Below, one piece after another: positions 1-7,669 of a stretch of DNA of 43,766 bases (its first letter is position 1; every line of letters begins with the position of its first letter). The stretch covers positions 1 to 43,766 of the forward strand of contig JBKBLE010000019.1 of NCBI GenBank assembly GCA_046296655.1. The letters are read 5' to 3'. A program made the position numbers and the translations under genes. The stretch comes from Cloacibacterium sp046296655. Its GTDB lineage: Bacteria > Bacteroidota > Bacteroidia > Flavobacteriales > Weeksellaceae. The notes below the pieces were generated by a model. It was given only the letters and a program-made list of their open reading frames with translations, was not told where the DNA came from and did not search any database.

Positions 1-152
1 CCTGCAAAGAAAAACAAGAAAAATTACAATTAATTTACTGATTGTCTGCCTGTTGATGCTATTTTAAGGAGCGACTAATTATAGTTTTTTTCTCCGTAAG
101 CAAGCGTTTTGATAGACATTTTAAAAATGAAATTAATGCGTAGGTTTTTCTG

Positions 153-650
153 TCATTTAAGAATGGAATTTTCTGCAAAATTTTTGAGTTTTTCCATTTC
201 GGTTTTTGCTTTTTTCTGCCCGATTTTTGTGGCCAAAAAAGTAAGCAATAATAAAACCAATGCAAAGATAGCAAGATAAATTGCCCAAGGAAAATCTTGG
301 CTATTAATTTGTTTTGTAACAAACCAAATGGTGATAAAAACCATGAAAATAATAGAAAAAATAAAGTATAAGAACATGAAAAAAGTCCAAACGGCGGCAC
401 TTGGGCCAAAAGTTCCTCTGATAATGGTTTTTTCATCTTCCCTTTCTGCTCTGAGAGAAAGATAAGGTTTCCAAAATTCATTATGAGCGGTTTTTACCCA
501 AATAGAAGCCACTTCTTTATTGATATTTCCTTGGATTTTAGGATTTTTTTGAAGTTCAGTTTTTAAATTCAATTCAAAATCCTCTTTACTCAAATCAGTT
601 TCTAATTTGAATCTTGGTCTGGTTCTGATGGTATTGAGTTTTTTATCCAT
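153..650 (-). CDS. Two-helix membrane protein of unknown function
   Basis: A 165-residue protein I cannot assign to a named family. Residues 1-85 are charged and probably cytosolic. Two hydrophobic segments follow (about 86-110 and 121-141), joined by a short loop, and the tail is basic and possibly coiled (about 143-165). No signal peptide or catalytic motif is visible. Its ATG overlaps the stop codon of the upstream PDZ reading frame by one base, so it is probably co-transcribed and translationally coupled with the aspartyl protease/PDZ gene. That link suggests, but does not show, a shared envelope role. The coding sequence is certain; the function is unknown. Confidence 0.75.
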   Translation of the reverse strand: MDKKLNTIRTRPRFKLETDLSKEDFELNLKTELQKNPKIQGNINKEVASIWVKTAHNEFWKPYLSLRAEREDEKTIIRGTFGPSAAVWTFFMFLYFIFSIIFMVFITIWFVTKQINSQDFPWAIYLAIFALVLLLLTFLATKIGQKKAKTEMEKLKNFAENSILK

Positions 651-1045
651 TAATTTTCTTGATAAGGAATAGGGTCTTTTAGAATAAATTCTTTGATTAA
701 AGTTAATGAATTTCTTAGAAGTTTTAGGGTAATTGTTTTTTCTTCTTCAGACATGAAAACCTCAATGATTTGTTGAAGAGTCATGTCAGAAGTCTTTTTA
801 CCATTGATTTCTATAAGTTTGTCTCCTTTTTTGATGTCTGCTAAAAATCCCGGTGAGTTTTCTCTAACTCCAGCCACAGAATATTCTGGTTTTAATACAA
901 ATTTGTATTGAAATTCACTTGCGTCTTGAATTCTTATTGTGGTTCCTCTGTCGTTATTTGTAGATTCTGGAAGTTTTGGAAGTTCAACTTTTACCAAATC
1001 TTTTTCCCATTTCATGCCATCATGTTTGATGTTTAAAACGCTCAT
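650..1045 (-). CDS. PDZ-domain part of a frameshifted aspartyl protease gene
   Basis: This 131-residue frame holds one PDZ domain (about residues 55-112, with a GVRENSPG-type carboxylate-binding region and a KKGDKLIEINGK core). It has no signal peptide, which would be odd for a stand-alone envelope protein. Its ATG overlaps the TGA of the upstream aspartyl protease frame (ATGA, 1042-1045). Reading this frame further upstream of the ATG gives SIKEPFRFNMSVLNIKHDGM, which resembles the linker I recall from one-piece flavobacterial aspartyl protease-PDZ proteins. So this is most likely the C-terminal third of one gene that has shifted frame at the A6 run (1078-1083 on the plus strand). Internal translation from the coupled ATG is also possible. 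Confidence 0.7.
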   Translation of the reverse strand: MSVLNIKHDGMKWEKDLVKVELPKLPESTNNDRGTTIRIQDASEFQYKFVLKPEYSVAGVRENSPGFLADIKKGDKLIEINGKKTSDMTLQQIIEVFMSEEEKTITLKLLRNSLTLIKEFILKDPIPYQEN

Positions 1046-1995
1046 ATTAAATCTGAAAGGTTCTTTGATAGATTTGGTTTTTTGATGAAAAATAAGCCAT
1101 TTTTATAGTCGAAACCAATAGTAAATCTTTTTAAAACATCTGCGCCAATAGAACCAATTCTTTCTTTTACGAAATTCATAGATTTTACAGATTCTTCGCT
1201 CGGCATTGCTACGATAGGTTCATTTAAAATATTATTTCCAAGTTTCAGTGCGTGGATTCTACTGCGTTTTCCATAGATGTCACCATTAAATCCTCTTCCT
1301 AGAAAATCGTCTATATTAGGTCTATTATAGTTGAAATTTGGGATTCTATTTGGAAATAGCCACATAGCATCACTATTTCCTAAGTCAATGAGCATTTTTG
1401 CGGGGAAAAACTCCTTGGTTTGCTGTACTTCGGCAGTGTGATACGGTTTTTGGGATTCTACACTTATAGGTAATTTCTCAAATTTTCTGAAAGTTTTCTC
1501 AGAATAATATTTTCTATTGTAAACCGTTATTAGATGCCTTTCGAAATCTATTTTTAGAGGATTGTTTTTAAAAAAATGATAACCGATAATGCCATTTACA
1601 GGAATTCCTACATGAGAAGAAAAATTGAAGTCTTCGTCTAAGATGATGTAAATTTCGTGACTGAAATCCACAAAAGTTTTATTGACTTCTACTTTGTTTT
1701 GAGTAGATTTTATGCCTTCTATATAATTGCTTCCGCCAAGTCCTGTAAATCTTATTTTTTCTACATTTTCGAAGACAACTTCTTTGTTTTCTAAGCTAAA
1801 AAGTAAAGTTTCGGAAACGCCAGTGTCTAACAAAAAAGTAAGGTCTACATTATTGACTTTTAAATCCAAAAAAACTAAATTGTTGATTTGCCGAAAAGGA
1901 ATGTTTACCTTTTTCTTATCCTCTAATATCTGAAAGCCATCCTGAGCATTGATGGATAAAGAAAAAATCAGAAAAAGAAAAGATAAGATTTTCAT
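1042..1995 (-). CDS. Retropepsin-like aspartyl protease (N-terminal part of split gene)
   Basis: A 317-residue protein with an N-terminal signal peptide (about residues 1-17, ending near SINAQ) and two aspartyl-protease half motifs: LLDTGVS at residues 57-61, and a second lobe motif LIDLGNS near 202-208. It therefore looks like an exported two-lobed retropepsin-like peptidase. In related flavobacterial proteins, as I recall them, a PDZ domain follows on the same chain. Here the frame ends just after the second lobe (FFIKKPNLSK...), and the PDZ continues in the next frame. One extra A in the A6 run at 1078-1083 would fuse the halves (FFIKKTKSIKEPF...). Substrate unknown. The protease call is solid; the frameshift is inferred. 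Confidence 0.75.
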   Translation of the reverse strand: MKILSFLFLIFSLSINAQDGFQILEDKKKVNIPFRQINNLVFLDLKVNNVDLTFLLDTGVSETLLFSLENKEVVFENVEKIRFTGLGGSNYIEGIKSTQNKVEVNKTFVDFSHEIYIILDEDFNFSSHVGIPVNGIIGYHFFKNNPLKIDFERHLITVYNRKYYSEKTFRKFEKLPISVESQKPYHTAEVQQTKEFFPAKMLIDLGNSDAMWLFPNRIPNFNYNRPNIDDFLGRGFNGDIYGKRSRIHALKLGNNILNEPIVAMPSEESVKSMNFVKERIGSIGADVLKRFTIGFDYKNGLFFIKKPNLSKNLSDLI

Positions 1996-2055
1996 AGTCT
2001 GAAATTACAAAAAATATTTTAATAAAATTCAAAATATTTTGCAGATACATAAAAA

Positions 2056-2080
2056 AACTCCTCAGAATTTCTGAGGAGTT
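2056..2080 (-). terminator. Rho-independent terminator downstream of ahcY
   Basis: A perfect 10-bp inverted repeat (AACTCCTCAG / CTGAGGAGTT) with a 5-base loop. On the minus strand it is followed by a run of T, about 55 bases after the ahcY stop codon. Confidence 0.85.
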
Positions 2081-2133
2081 ATAGTATAAATTATTTTCAG
2101 TCTTCTATCTTCCGATTTCGGACTTCCAATTTT

Positions 2134-3447
2134 TTAGTATCTGTAGTATTCTGGTTTGAAAGGACCTTCTACTTTTACACCAATATATTTAGCTTGTTCT
2201 GGAGAAAGTGTTTCTAACTCTACGCCTAATTTTTTAAGGTGAAGTGCTGCTACTTTTTCATCTAAATGTTTTGGTAACATGTACACTTTGTTTTCGTAAG
2301 CTTCAGAATTTGTCCAAAGTTCAATTTGAGCTAAAGTTTGGTTCGTAAATGAGTTAGACATTACAAAACTTGGGTGACCAGTTGCACAACCAAGATTTAC
2401 CAATCTTCCTTCTGCTAAAATGATGATTTCTTTACCATCTACATTGTAAATATCTACTTGCGGTTTTACTTCAGTTTTGGTGTTACCATAGTTTTCGTTT
2501 AACCAAGCCATGTCAATTTCGTTGTCAAAGTGACCAATATTACAAACGATGGTCTTATCTTTCATTTTTTTGAAATGTTCAGCTCTTACAATATTAAAGT
2601 TACCTGTAGCAGTGATTACAATATCAGCATTTTCGATTACAGTGTCTAGTTTTTTCACTTCATAACCTTCCATAGCAGCTTGTAAAGCACAGATTGGGTC
2701 AATTTCTGTAACAGTAACGATAGAACCAGCTCCTCTAAATGAAGCAGCAGTACCTTTACCTACATCTCCGAAACCACAAACTACCACTCTTTTACCAGCT
2801 AGCATTACGTCTGTTGCTCTTCTGATTGCATCTACAGCAGATTCTCTACAACCGTATTTGTTGTCGAATTTAGATTTAGTAACAGAATCGTTTACGTTAA
2901 TTGCAGGCATAACTAGAGTTCCGTTTGCCATTCTTTCGTATAGTCTGTGAACACCAGTAGTTGTTTCTTCAGAAAGACCTTTGATTCCAGCAGTTAATTC
3001 TGGGAATTTATCAAAAACCATATTGGTTAAGTCACCACCATCATCCAATATCATATTTAAAGGTTTTCTTTCTTCCCCAAAGAACAAAGTCTGCTCGATG
3101 CACCAGTCGAATTCTTCCTCGTTCATTCCCTTCCATGCATAAACTGGGATTCCAGCAGCAGCAATAGCAGCGGCAGCGTGATCCTGAGTAGAGAAAATAT
3201 TACAAGAAGACCAAGTTACTTCTGCACCAAGGTGAACTAAAGTTTCTATTAAAACAGCAGTTTGAATAGTCATGTGAAGACAACCTGCAATTCTAGCGCC
3301 TTTTAATGGTTGAGAAGGACCATATTCTTCTCTTAAAGCCATTAAACCTGGCATTTCTGCTTCGGCCAATTGAATTTCTTTGCGTCCCCATTCTGCTAGG
3401 GAAATATCCTTAACTTTGTAAGGTAAATATTGAGTTTTAGTTTCCAT
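2134..3447 (-). CDS. ahcY: Adenosylhomocysteinase (S-adenosylhomocysteine hydrolase)
   Basis: Reversible hydrolysis of S-adenosylhomocysteine to adenosine and homocysteine in the cytosol, clearing the by-product of SAM-dependent methylation. The 437-residue protein has the family's features in order: a substrate domain with GCLHMTIQTAVLIETL, the NDSVTKSKFDNKYGCRES stretch, the NAD-binding GFGDVGKGTAASFRGAG motif, and the C-terminal PFKPEYYRY end. The frame stays open upstream to an ATG at 3531. I choose the ATG at 3447 (METKTQYLPYKV...) because homologues begin about there and a clear promoter (3502-3531) lies inside the longer version. A terminator follows the gene, so it appears monocistronic. 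It is divergent from the phosphopantetheinyl transferase gene. Confidence 0.96.
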   Translation of the reverse strand: METKTQYLPYKVKDISLAEWGRKEIQLAEAEMPGLMALREEYGPSQPLKGARIAGCLHMTIQTAVLIETLVHLGAEVTWSSCNIFSTQDHAAAAIAAAGIPVYAWKGMNEEEFDWCIEQTLFFGEERKPLNMILDDGGDLTNMVFDKFPELTAGIKGLSEETTTGVHRLYERMANGTLVMPAINVNDSVTKSKFDNKYGCRESAVDAIRRATDVMLAGKRVVVCGFGDVGKGTAASFRGAGSIVTVTEIDPICALQAAMEGYEVKKLDTVIENADIVITATGNFNIVRAEHFKKMKDKTIVCNIGHFDNEIDMAWLNENYGNTKTEVKPQVDIYNVDGKEIIILAEGRLVNLGCATGHPSFVMSNSFTNQTLAQIELWTNSEAYENKVYMLPKHLDEKVAALHLKKLGVELETLSPEQAKYIGVKVEGPFKPEYYRY

Positions 3448-3469
3448 AAAATTTGTTAAGTATTTTTTA

Positions 3470-3477
3470 TAAATTTG
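3470..3477 (+). promoter_or_regulatory. Candidate -7 box for the phosphopantetheinyl transferase gene
   Basis: TAAATTTG on the plus strand, about 60 bases before the ATG at 3536. A TTG lies only 14 bases upstream, which is shorter than usual, so the -33 match is weak. If used, it overlaps the ahcY leader. Confidence 0.35.
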
Positions 3478-3501
3478 ACCAAAATAGTCAAAAAATTTTT
3501 G

Positions 3502-3531
3502 CAAATTTACATTCTTAATTTCTATTGACAA
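3502..3531 (-). promoter_or_regulatory. Bacteroidota-type promoter for ahcY
   Basis: On the minus strand this reads TTG-N19-TAAATTTG, matching the Bacteroidota primary sigma consensus (TTG about 19-20 bases before TAnnTTTG). The start point would be near 3495-3498, giving a leader of about 50 bases before the ATG at 3447. This rules against the longer ahcY start at 3531. Confidence 0.8.
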
Positions 3532-3535
3532 AATA

Positions 3536-4174
3536 ATGCCCTTCTATCATGATTATTCTGATGAAAATGCTGTAATTCTTTACTGGAAGTATAGTGATGA
3601 CGATGAATTTAACGTAGAAGAACTCATAGAACCCGAAAATCTGGAAAAAGTCAAAGATTATCATCCCAAAAAGTTATTAGAACATTTGATGGTAAGAAAA
3701 ATGCTCAAAATGCTACTTCCAGAGCACAAAATTCTCTATAAAACCATCGGCGAACCTTATCTCTGGCCAGATTCCGCTCATATTTCTATCACGCATTCTT
3801 TTCCATTTGCTTCTTTAGCGGTTTCTAAGAATAGAATAGGAATAGATTTAGAGAAAATAAGTTCTAAAATTCTAAGAATTAAAGATAAATTTCTACACGA
3901 ATCGGAACATATTTGGACTCAGAACAGAGAAAATGAAGTAGATTTATTGACGATTATTTGGGTCATCAAAGAAAGTCTTTACAAAGTTCACTTGTCTAAA
4001 TATTGGTCGTTAAAAACTCATTATCAGGTATATCCTTTTGATGTCAATAACCTTTCTGAAATAAAATGCAGAGTTTTTGATGATTTTTTCAGCCATGATT
4101 TCACGGCGAAAGTTTTTAAAATAGAAGATTTTTACTTCGCCATTGTAGAAGAAAAACGCGATTTAGAAGATTAA
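3536..4174 (+). CDS. 4'-phosphopantetheinyl transferase superfamily protein
   Basis: Probably transfers the phosphopantetheine arm of CoA to a conserved serine of carrier proteins, making holo-ACP or a holo-peptidyl carrier. The 212-residue length suits the two-lobed Sfp type. Visible motifs are ISITHSFPFASLAVS (about 83-97), GIDLE with the Mg-binding Asp104 and Glu106, and WVIKESLYK (142-150) with catalytic Glu146 and Lys150. No NRPS or PKS gene lies in the window, so fatty-acid ACP is the simplest partner, but that is inference. It is divergent from ahcY, with the ATG only a few bases from the ahcY -33 element. Its stop TAA overlaps the stop of the convergent FUSC gene within a shared TTAA. 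Confidence 0.88.
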   Translation: MPFYHDYSDENAVILYWKYSDDDEFNVEELIEPENLEKVKDYHPKKLLEHLMVRKMLKMLLPEHKILYKTIGEPYLWPDSAHISITHSFPFASLAVSKNRIGIDLEKISSKILRIKDKFLHESEHIWTQNRENEVDLLTIIWVIKESLYKVHLSKYWSLKTHYQVYPFDVNNLSEIKCRVFDDFFSHDFTAKVFKIEDFYFAIVEEKRDLED

Positions 4175-6405
4175 TCAGTTACTTTTTCTGCAATTTTTCT
4201 TTGGTCACGAGCTTGATTATAAATGAGTTCCAGTAATTCTCTGATGTTTTTGAGCTCAGTAAGATGAGAAATGTTTTTAGGATCTCGTCTATCGTAGAAT
4301 TCATTTTCGGTGATTTCTTCTTTTCTTTTTTCTAAAAGTTCATTCACCAAATCTTCTGGCGTAAGTTTACTTTCTGCAAAATCATCTTTTTTAATTTCTT
4401 GTTTTTGCAAAATCGCAATGGTACGAGAAAGTTCAGCATTAATCTTATTTTTCCAATTTTCGAAGTCTATTTCACGATAAACTTTGTTTTTCTGCGCATA
4501 CTGAGAAAGAGATGCACTGTAAGCGGTAAAGAGGTGAGAAGTGGTCACAAATTGATGAACGTTTTCTAGATTTTTCTGTTGACCTTTTGGGTCAGAAAGC
4601 ATTTTCTGGAAATTATCAGAAAGATTGGCCAAACTTACCACAGCATGTTTTCGGCTGATTTTATAGTCTTGAATAGGAATGTGTTTTTGCTGAAGAATCT
4701 CAATGATATTATTTAAATATTTTTGATTGGCAAGGATGTAATTCAGCATAAAAGTTCTATTTTTCTGATGTTCCCAAACGGGCAAAACCAAGTAAGAAAC
4801 CAGAAATACAATAACTCCAGCAATTGCTGTGTCAATCAGTCTTTCGATAAAAAGTTCTGAAAATTCTCCTGGTTTCAGGAAGTTGAATATCAAGAAAATA
4901 TAAATCGTCATGAAGAAAACAGACCACGCATATTTATCTTTGAGAAAACTGAAAGTGAGCACCAAACAAATTAAGAAAATGACAAACTGTGCAACAGGAT
5001 TCGTGATGAAATAAATCACAAACAATCCAGCAGCAGCACCGCCAATTGTTCCGTATAATCTGAGGATATTTCGGTGTTTGGTAATGCTGTAGGCAGGTCT
5101 CATAATTGCTAAAATCGTAATGAGAATCCAGAACGCCTTTTGAATATGAAAAATTTCAATTTTGGAAATGGCGTAACCCACTAATAATGCGGTAGTTATT
5201 CTTACAGCATGTCTGAAATGATTGGATTTGATAGAGAAATTTTCTAGGAAAACTTTTGAGTTAAGTTTTTCGTCTTTTTGTACAAATTTTTCTAAATCTA
5301 GTCCTGTAGAAAGGCTTTTTGCCAATTTAATATCTTGAGATTTTAAAAGATATATTTTTTGAATTTCTTCTGAAATGGCAGAAATTCTGTGCATGATTTG
5401 TCTCAAAATCATGAAATCTTCTAACGTTTCGGCGTTCAGGTGTTGATTTCTGAGTTGGTAGTATTCTTCGTGTAAGGCATGAAGTTCTGCAGAAATATCA
5501 GTAATGGGAGTGGTTTTTAATCCACCTTGAATAGAAATCCCGATGTGAACCAATTCATTCGATAATAAATTGAGATAATTGTGGATTTTTTCTAAAATAT
5601 TTTTATTTCCAAAAGTATTTTGCAGTTTTCGGTAGTCGTTGGTTGAAGTGAGTAAAATTTCGTAAAGGTCAAGTGAATTGAGGAAAAGCTGCATCAATAA
5701 TCTACTGGTAGAAGTAGATTCTCTTACGATTTGTCGGGTTTTGAAAACCACTTCTCTTGTCGCTTCTTGGTGTTCTTTGATTCGGACTTGCAATGCAAAA
5801 ATTTGCTTGTACAAAACATCGAAATCTGGTTTAGAATGGTAAAACTGAGCTTTTAGTTTCAAATAATTACCGAGTTCTATGTAATTTTCGCCAATCATTT
5901 GTTCTGCCAGTTTATAAGGTTTGATAACCGTTACCAGCATGAAAACCAAGATGAACCAAATTCCACCTAAAGTAAAAACCAATGCATTATAAAACGCAGA
6001 ATGACCACCAGGAGCGCCATCTATAAAAATGGCGAAAACCACTAATGTGAGGGAACCTACTGCTGCTAAACGTTGTCCGTAAACGCCTAACATGGTGAAA
6101 AACATCCCGAAAATGATAATTTCTAAAAAAATAAGCGGTGGGAAATCTTTCAGCAATCCCGCAATAAGCGAGACAAAGAAGTAAAATCCAGAGGCAACTA
6201 TCAGTGCGTTTCTTCTTCGGTGAAAAGGACCTGTAGAATCCGTAAGTGCTAGGAAAATGGTTCCGAGTGGAAATAAGAAAAATTCTTTCAGTAAACCTAA
6301 ATACGCCAAAATAATACTCGGGATTACTACGGCTAAAGCAATTCTGATTCCTGAGTAAATATATTGACTGGTGATAAATTTTTTAAGTTCCGAAGCATAA
6401 TTCAT
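4171..6405 (-). CDS. FUSC/YccS-like inner-membrane protein
   Basis: A 744-residue integral membrane protein with the fusaric-acid-resistance/YccS layout: an N-terminal hydrophobic block (about residues 15-160, including the family-like LTDSTGPFHRRRNALI stretch), a long cytosolic helical region (about 165-395), a second hydrophobic block (about 400-560), and a cytosolic tail rich in Lys and Glu. Relatives include the aromatic-acid efflux pump AaeB and the YccS/YhfK proteins; most are uncharacterised, so a transport substrate cannot be named. A TATCTTTG box ends only 4 bases before the ATG, so the mRNA may be nearly leaderless. The 3' end meets the PPTase gene tail to tail with overlapping stops and no terminator hairpin between them. 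Confidence 0.85.
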   Translation of the reverse strand: MNYASELKKFITSQYIYSGIRIALAVVIPSIILAYLGLLKEFFLFPLGTIFLALTDSTGPFHRRRNALIVASGFYFFVSLIAGLLKDFPPLIFLEIIIFGMFFTMLGVYGQRLAAVGSLTLVVFAIFIDGAPGGHSAFYNALVFTLGGIWFILVFMLVTVIKPYKLAEQMIGENYIELGNYLKLKAQFYHSKPDFDVLYKQIFALQVRIKEHQEATREVVFKTRQIVRESTSTSRLLMQLFLNSLDLYEILLTSTNDYRKLQNTFGNKNILEKIHNYLNLLSNELVHIGISIQGGLKTTPITDISAELHALHEEYYQLRNQHLNAETLEDFMILRQIMHRISAISEEIQKIYLLKSQDIKLAKSLSTGLDLEKFVQKDEKLNSKVFLENFSIKSNHFRHAVRITTALLVGYAISKIEIFHIQKAFWILITILAIMRPAYSITKHRNILRLYGTIGGAAAGLFVIYFITNPVAQFVIFLICLVLTFSFLKDKYAWSVFFMTIYIFLIFNFLKPGEFSELFIERLIDTAIAGVIVFLVSYLVLPVWEHQKNRTFMLNYILANQKYLNNIIEILQQKHIPIQDYKISRKHAVVSLANLSDNFQKMLSDPKGQQKNLENVHQFVTTSHLFTAYSASLSQYAQKNKVYREIDFENWKNKINAELSRTIAILQKQEIKKDDFAESKLTPEDLVNELLEKRKEEITENEFYDRRDPKNISHLTELKNIRELLELIYNQARDQRKIAEKVTD

Positions 6406-6409
6406 TTTG

Positions 6410-6417
6410 CAAAGATA
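6410..6417 (-). promoter_or_regulatory. -7 box TATCTTTG directly before the FUSC start codon
   Basis: On the minus strand this reads TATCTTTG-caaa-ATG, an exact TAnnTTTG match 4 bases before the start codon. The -33 region is poor. Transcription would begin at or next to the A of the ATG. Confidence 0.5.
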
Positions 6418-6478
6418 GCAATTGTCTCGTAAGTCTGAGATTCTGGAATATTACTAAACTCTGAATTTTGTAAAAAAA

Positions 6479-6509
6479 CACCGCGCCGAATTGAAAATTC
6501 GGCGCGGTG
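6479..6509 (-). terminator. Strong terminator after porV
   Basis: A GC-rich stem CACCGCGCCGAATT / AATTCGGCGCGGTG (14 bp, 3-base loop) followed on the minus strand by seven T, just beyond the porV stop. It is the most GC-rich hairpin in the window and ends the porU-porV transcript. Confidence 0.92.
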
Positions 6510-6530
6510 AAAAAAATATTTTATTAATCG

Positions 6531-7658
6531 TTAATAATCTTCATTATTGTAAGATTCTTCGCCAATGTTCCAAGTAAGTCCAAATCTTAAAGTGTTATCA
6601 AGAGCGGTATTTACTTTAGAAGTATTGATGAGGTAAGATAAATCTAGACCAAAAGAGTTGTATTTTAGACCTACACCTACAGTTGCGTATTGTCTTGCTC
6701 CTTGAATTTCACTCTCTCTGAAATAACCTGTTCTCACCGAAAAAGCATTGTCATAAGAATATTCTAAAGAACCACTGTACATAATACTTTCTTTATTGCT
6801 GAAAGATTTTCCGATTCCTTCGATTACGCCCACATTTGGAACGTTACCTGTTTCGTCTGGACCAGGAACAAGTAATTTAGAAGCTTCTAAAGTTAAACCT
6901 ACTTTGTTGACTTCGTCTAAAAATAAATCATAACCAGCTCCTAATCTGAAAGTGGTAGGTAAATATGAACGTGAATTTTCGTCGCCTGTGTAATCTAATC
7001 TTGGACCTAAATTTTGAATTGCCCAACCAGCTCTTACTCTTCCTTCATAATCACCAAAACTGGTGTGTTTATAAGTTTGTAAGTACCCCGAAACATCTAC
7101 TGCGAATGAATTGGCTGGTTTCAATGAACTGTCTGTGTTAAATCCTCCAGATAAATCAGAACGGATATATCTACCAGTTACGGCCATAGAGTAGGTGTCT
7201 GATAATTTTAAAGCATAGGCTACATCTATTGCAAATTCATTTGGTTTTGCGGTTCCTTCATTTACCACTTCGCTTCCTACTAATCTGGTAAGGTTTACTT
7301 CTCCCATGTTGAAATAATAAATACTAGCAGAAAGTGAAGAACGATCTTCTTCTCCTAACATAGTATTATAACCTAGATATAGTAAAAATACATCGTTGGT
7401 GAGTTTTCCCATCCATGGAGTATAACTTACTGCAGCAGAAGAGGTATTTCTACTAAACGGAAACTTAGAAGCATTCCAAAATTGTGAAAAAGCATCTGCG
7501 CTTGTTGCTACACCTTGGTCTCCTAAACCTCCCGCTCTAGCATCTGGAGAAATCCTTAAAAAAGGAGCTCCTGTAAGCACAGGATAAGTATTTTGTGCCA
7601 TCGCCAAACTTCCGATTCCAATACTTAGTCCTAAAAAGAGTTTTTTTGTTAATTTCAT
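6531..7658 (-). CDS. porV: Type IX secretion outer-membrane protein PorV (LptO)
   Basis: A FadL-like outer-membrane beta-barrel of the type IX secretion system. In studied species PorV delivers cargo bearing the conserved C-terminal signal to the PorU sortase. The 375-residue protein has a signal peptide (cut near residues 21/22, MAQ) and the characteristic mature start with PFLRISPDARAGGLGDQGVA and DAFSQFWNASKFPF. Alternating strands follow, ending in a barrel-type tail with LRFGLTWNIG. It lies 11 bases downstream of porU on the same strand, the usual porU-porV pairing, and is followed by a strong terminator. Confidence 0.95.
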   Translation of the reverse strand: MKLTKKLFLGLSIGIGSLAMAQNTYPVLTGAPFLRISPDARAGGLGDQGVATSADAFSQFWNASKFPFSRNTSSAAVSYTPWMGKLTNDVFLLYLGYNTMLGEEDRSSLSASIYYFNMGEVNLTRLVGSEVVNEGTAKPNEFAIDVAYALKLSDTYSMAVTGRYIRSDLSGGFNTDSSLKPANSFAVDVSGYLQTYKHTSFGDYEGRVRAGWAIQNLGPRLDYTGDENSRSYLPTTFRLGAGYDLFLDEVNKVGLTLEASKLLVPGPDETGNVPNVGVIEGIGKSFSNKESIMYSGSLEYSYDNAFSVRTGYFRESEIQGARQYATVGVGLKYNSFGLDLSYLINTSKVNTALDNTLRFGLTWNIGEESYNNEDY

Positions 7659-7669
7659 ATTTGTTTTTT

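Noticed and set aside
59..481. 140-codon hydrophobic frame overlapping the two-helix membrane protein
   Set aside because: Its hydrophobicity is the shifted-frame image of the real membrane gene at 153-650; the downstream gene is coupled to its neighbours and this one is not.
1078..1083. Programmed -1 frameshift at AAAAAAC in the aspartyl protease/PDZ gene
   Set aside because: The heptamer resembles A AAA AAC, but the zero-frame codon boundaries (AAA AAA CCA) are out of phase for standard tandem slippage. A one-base indel is simpler.
3448..3531. N-terminal extension of ahcY by 28 residues
   Set aside because: A consensus promoter lies inside this stretch and homologous proteins begin near METKTQYLPYKV, so the start at 3447 is preferred.
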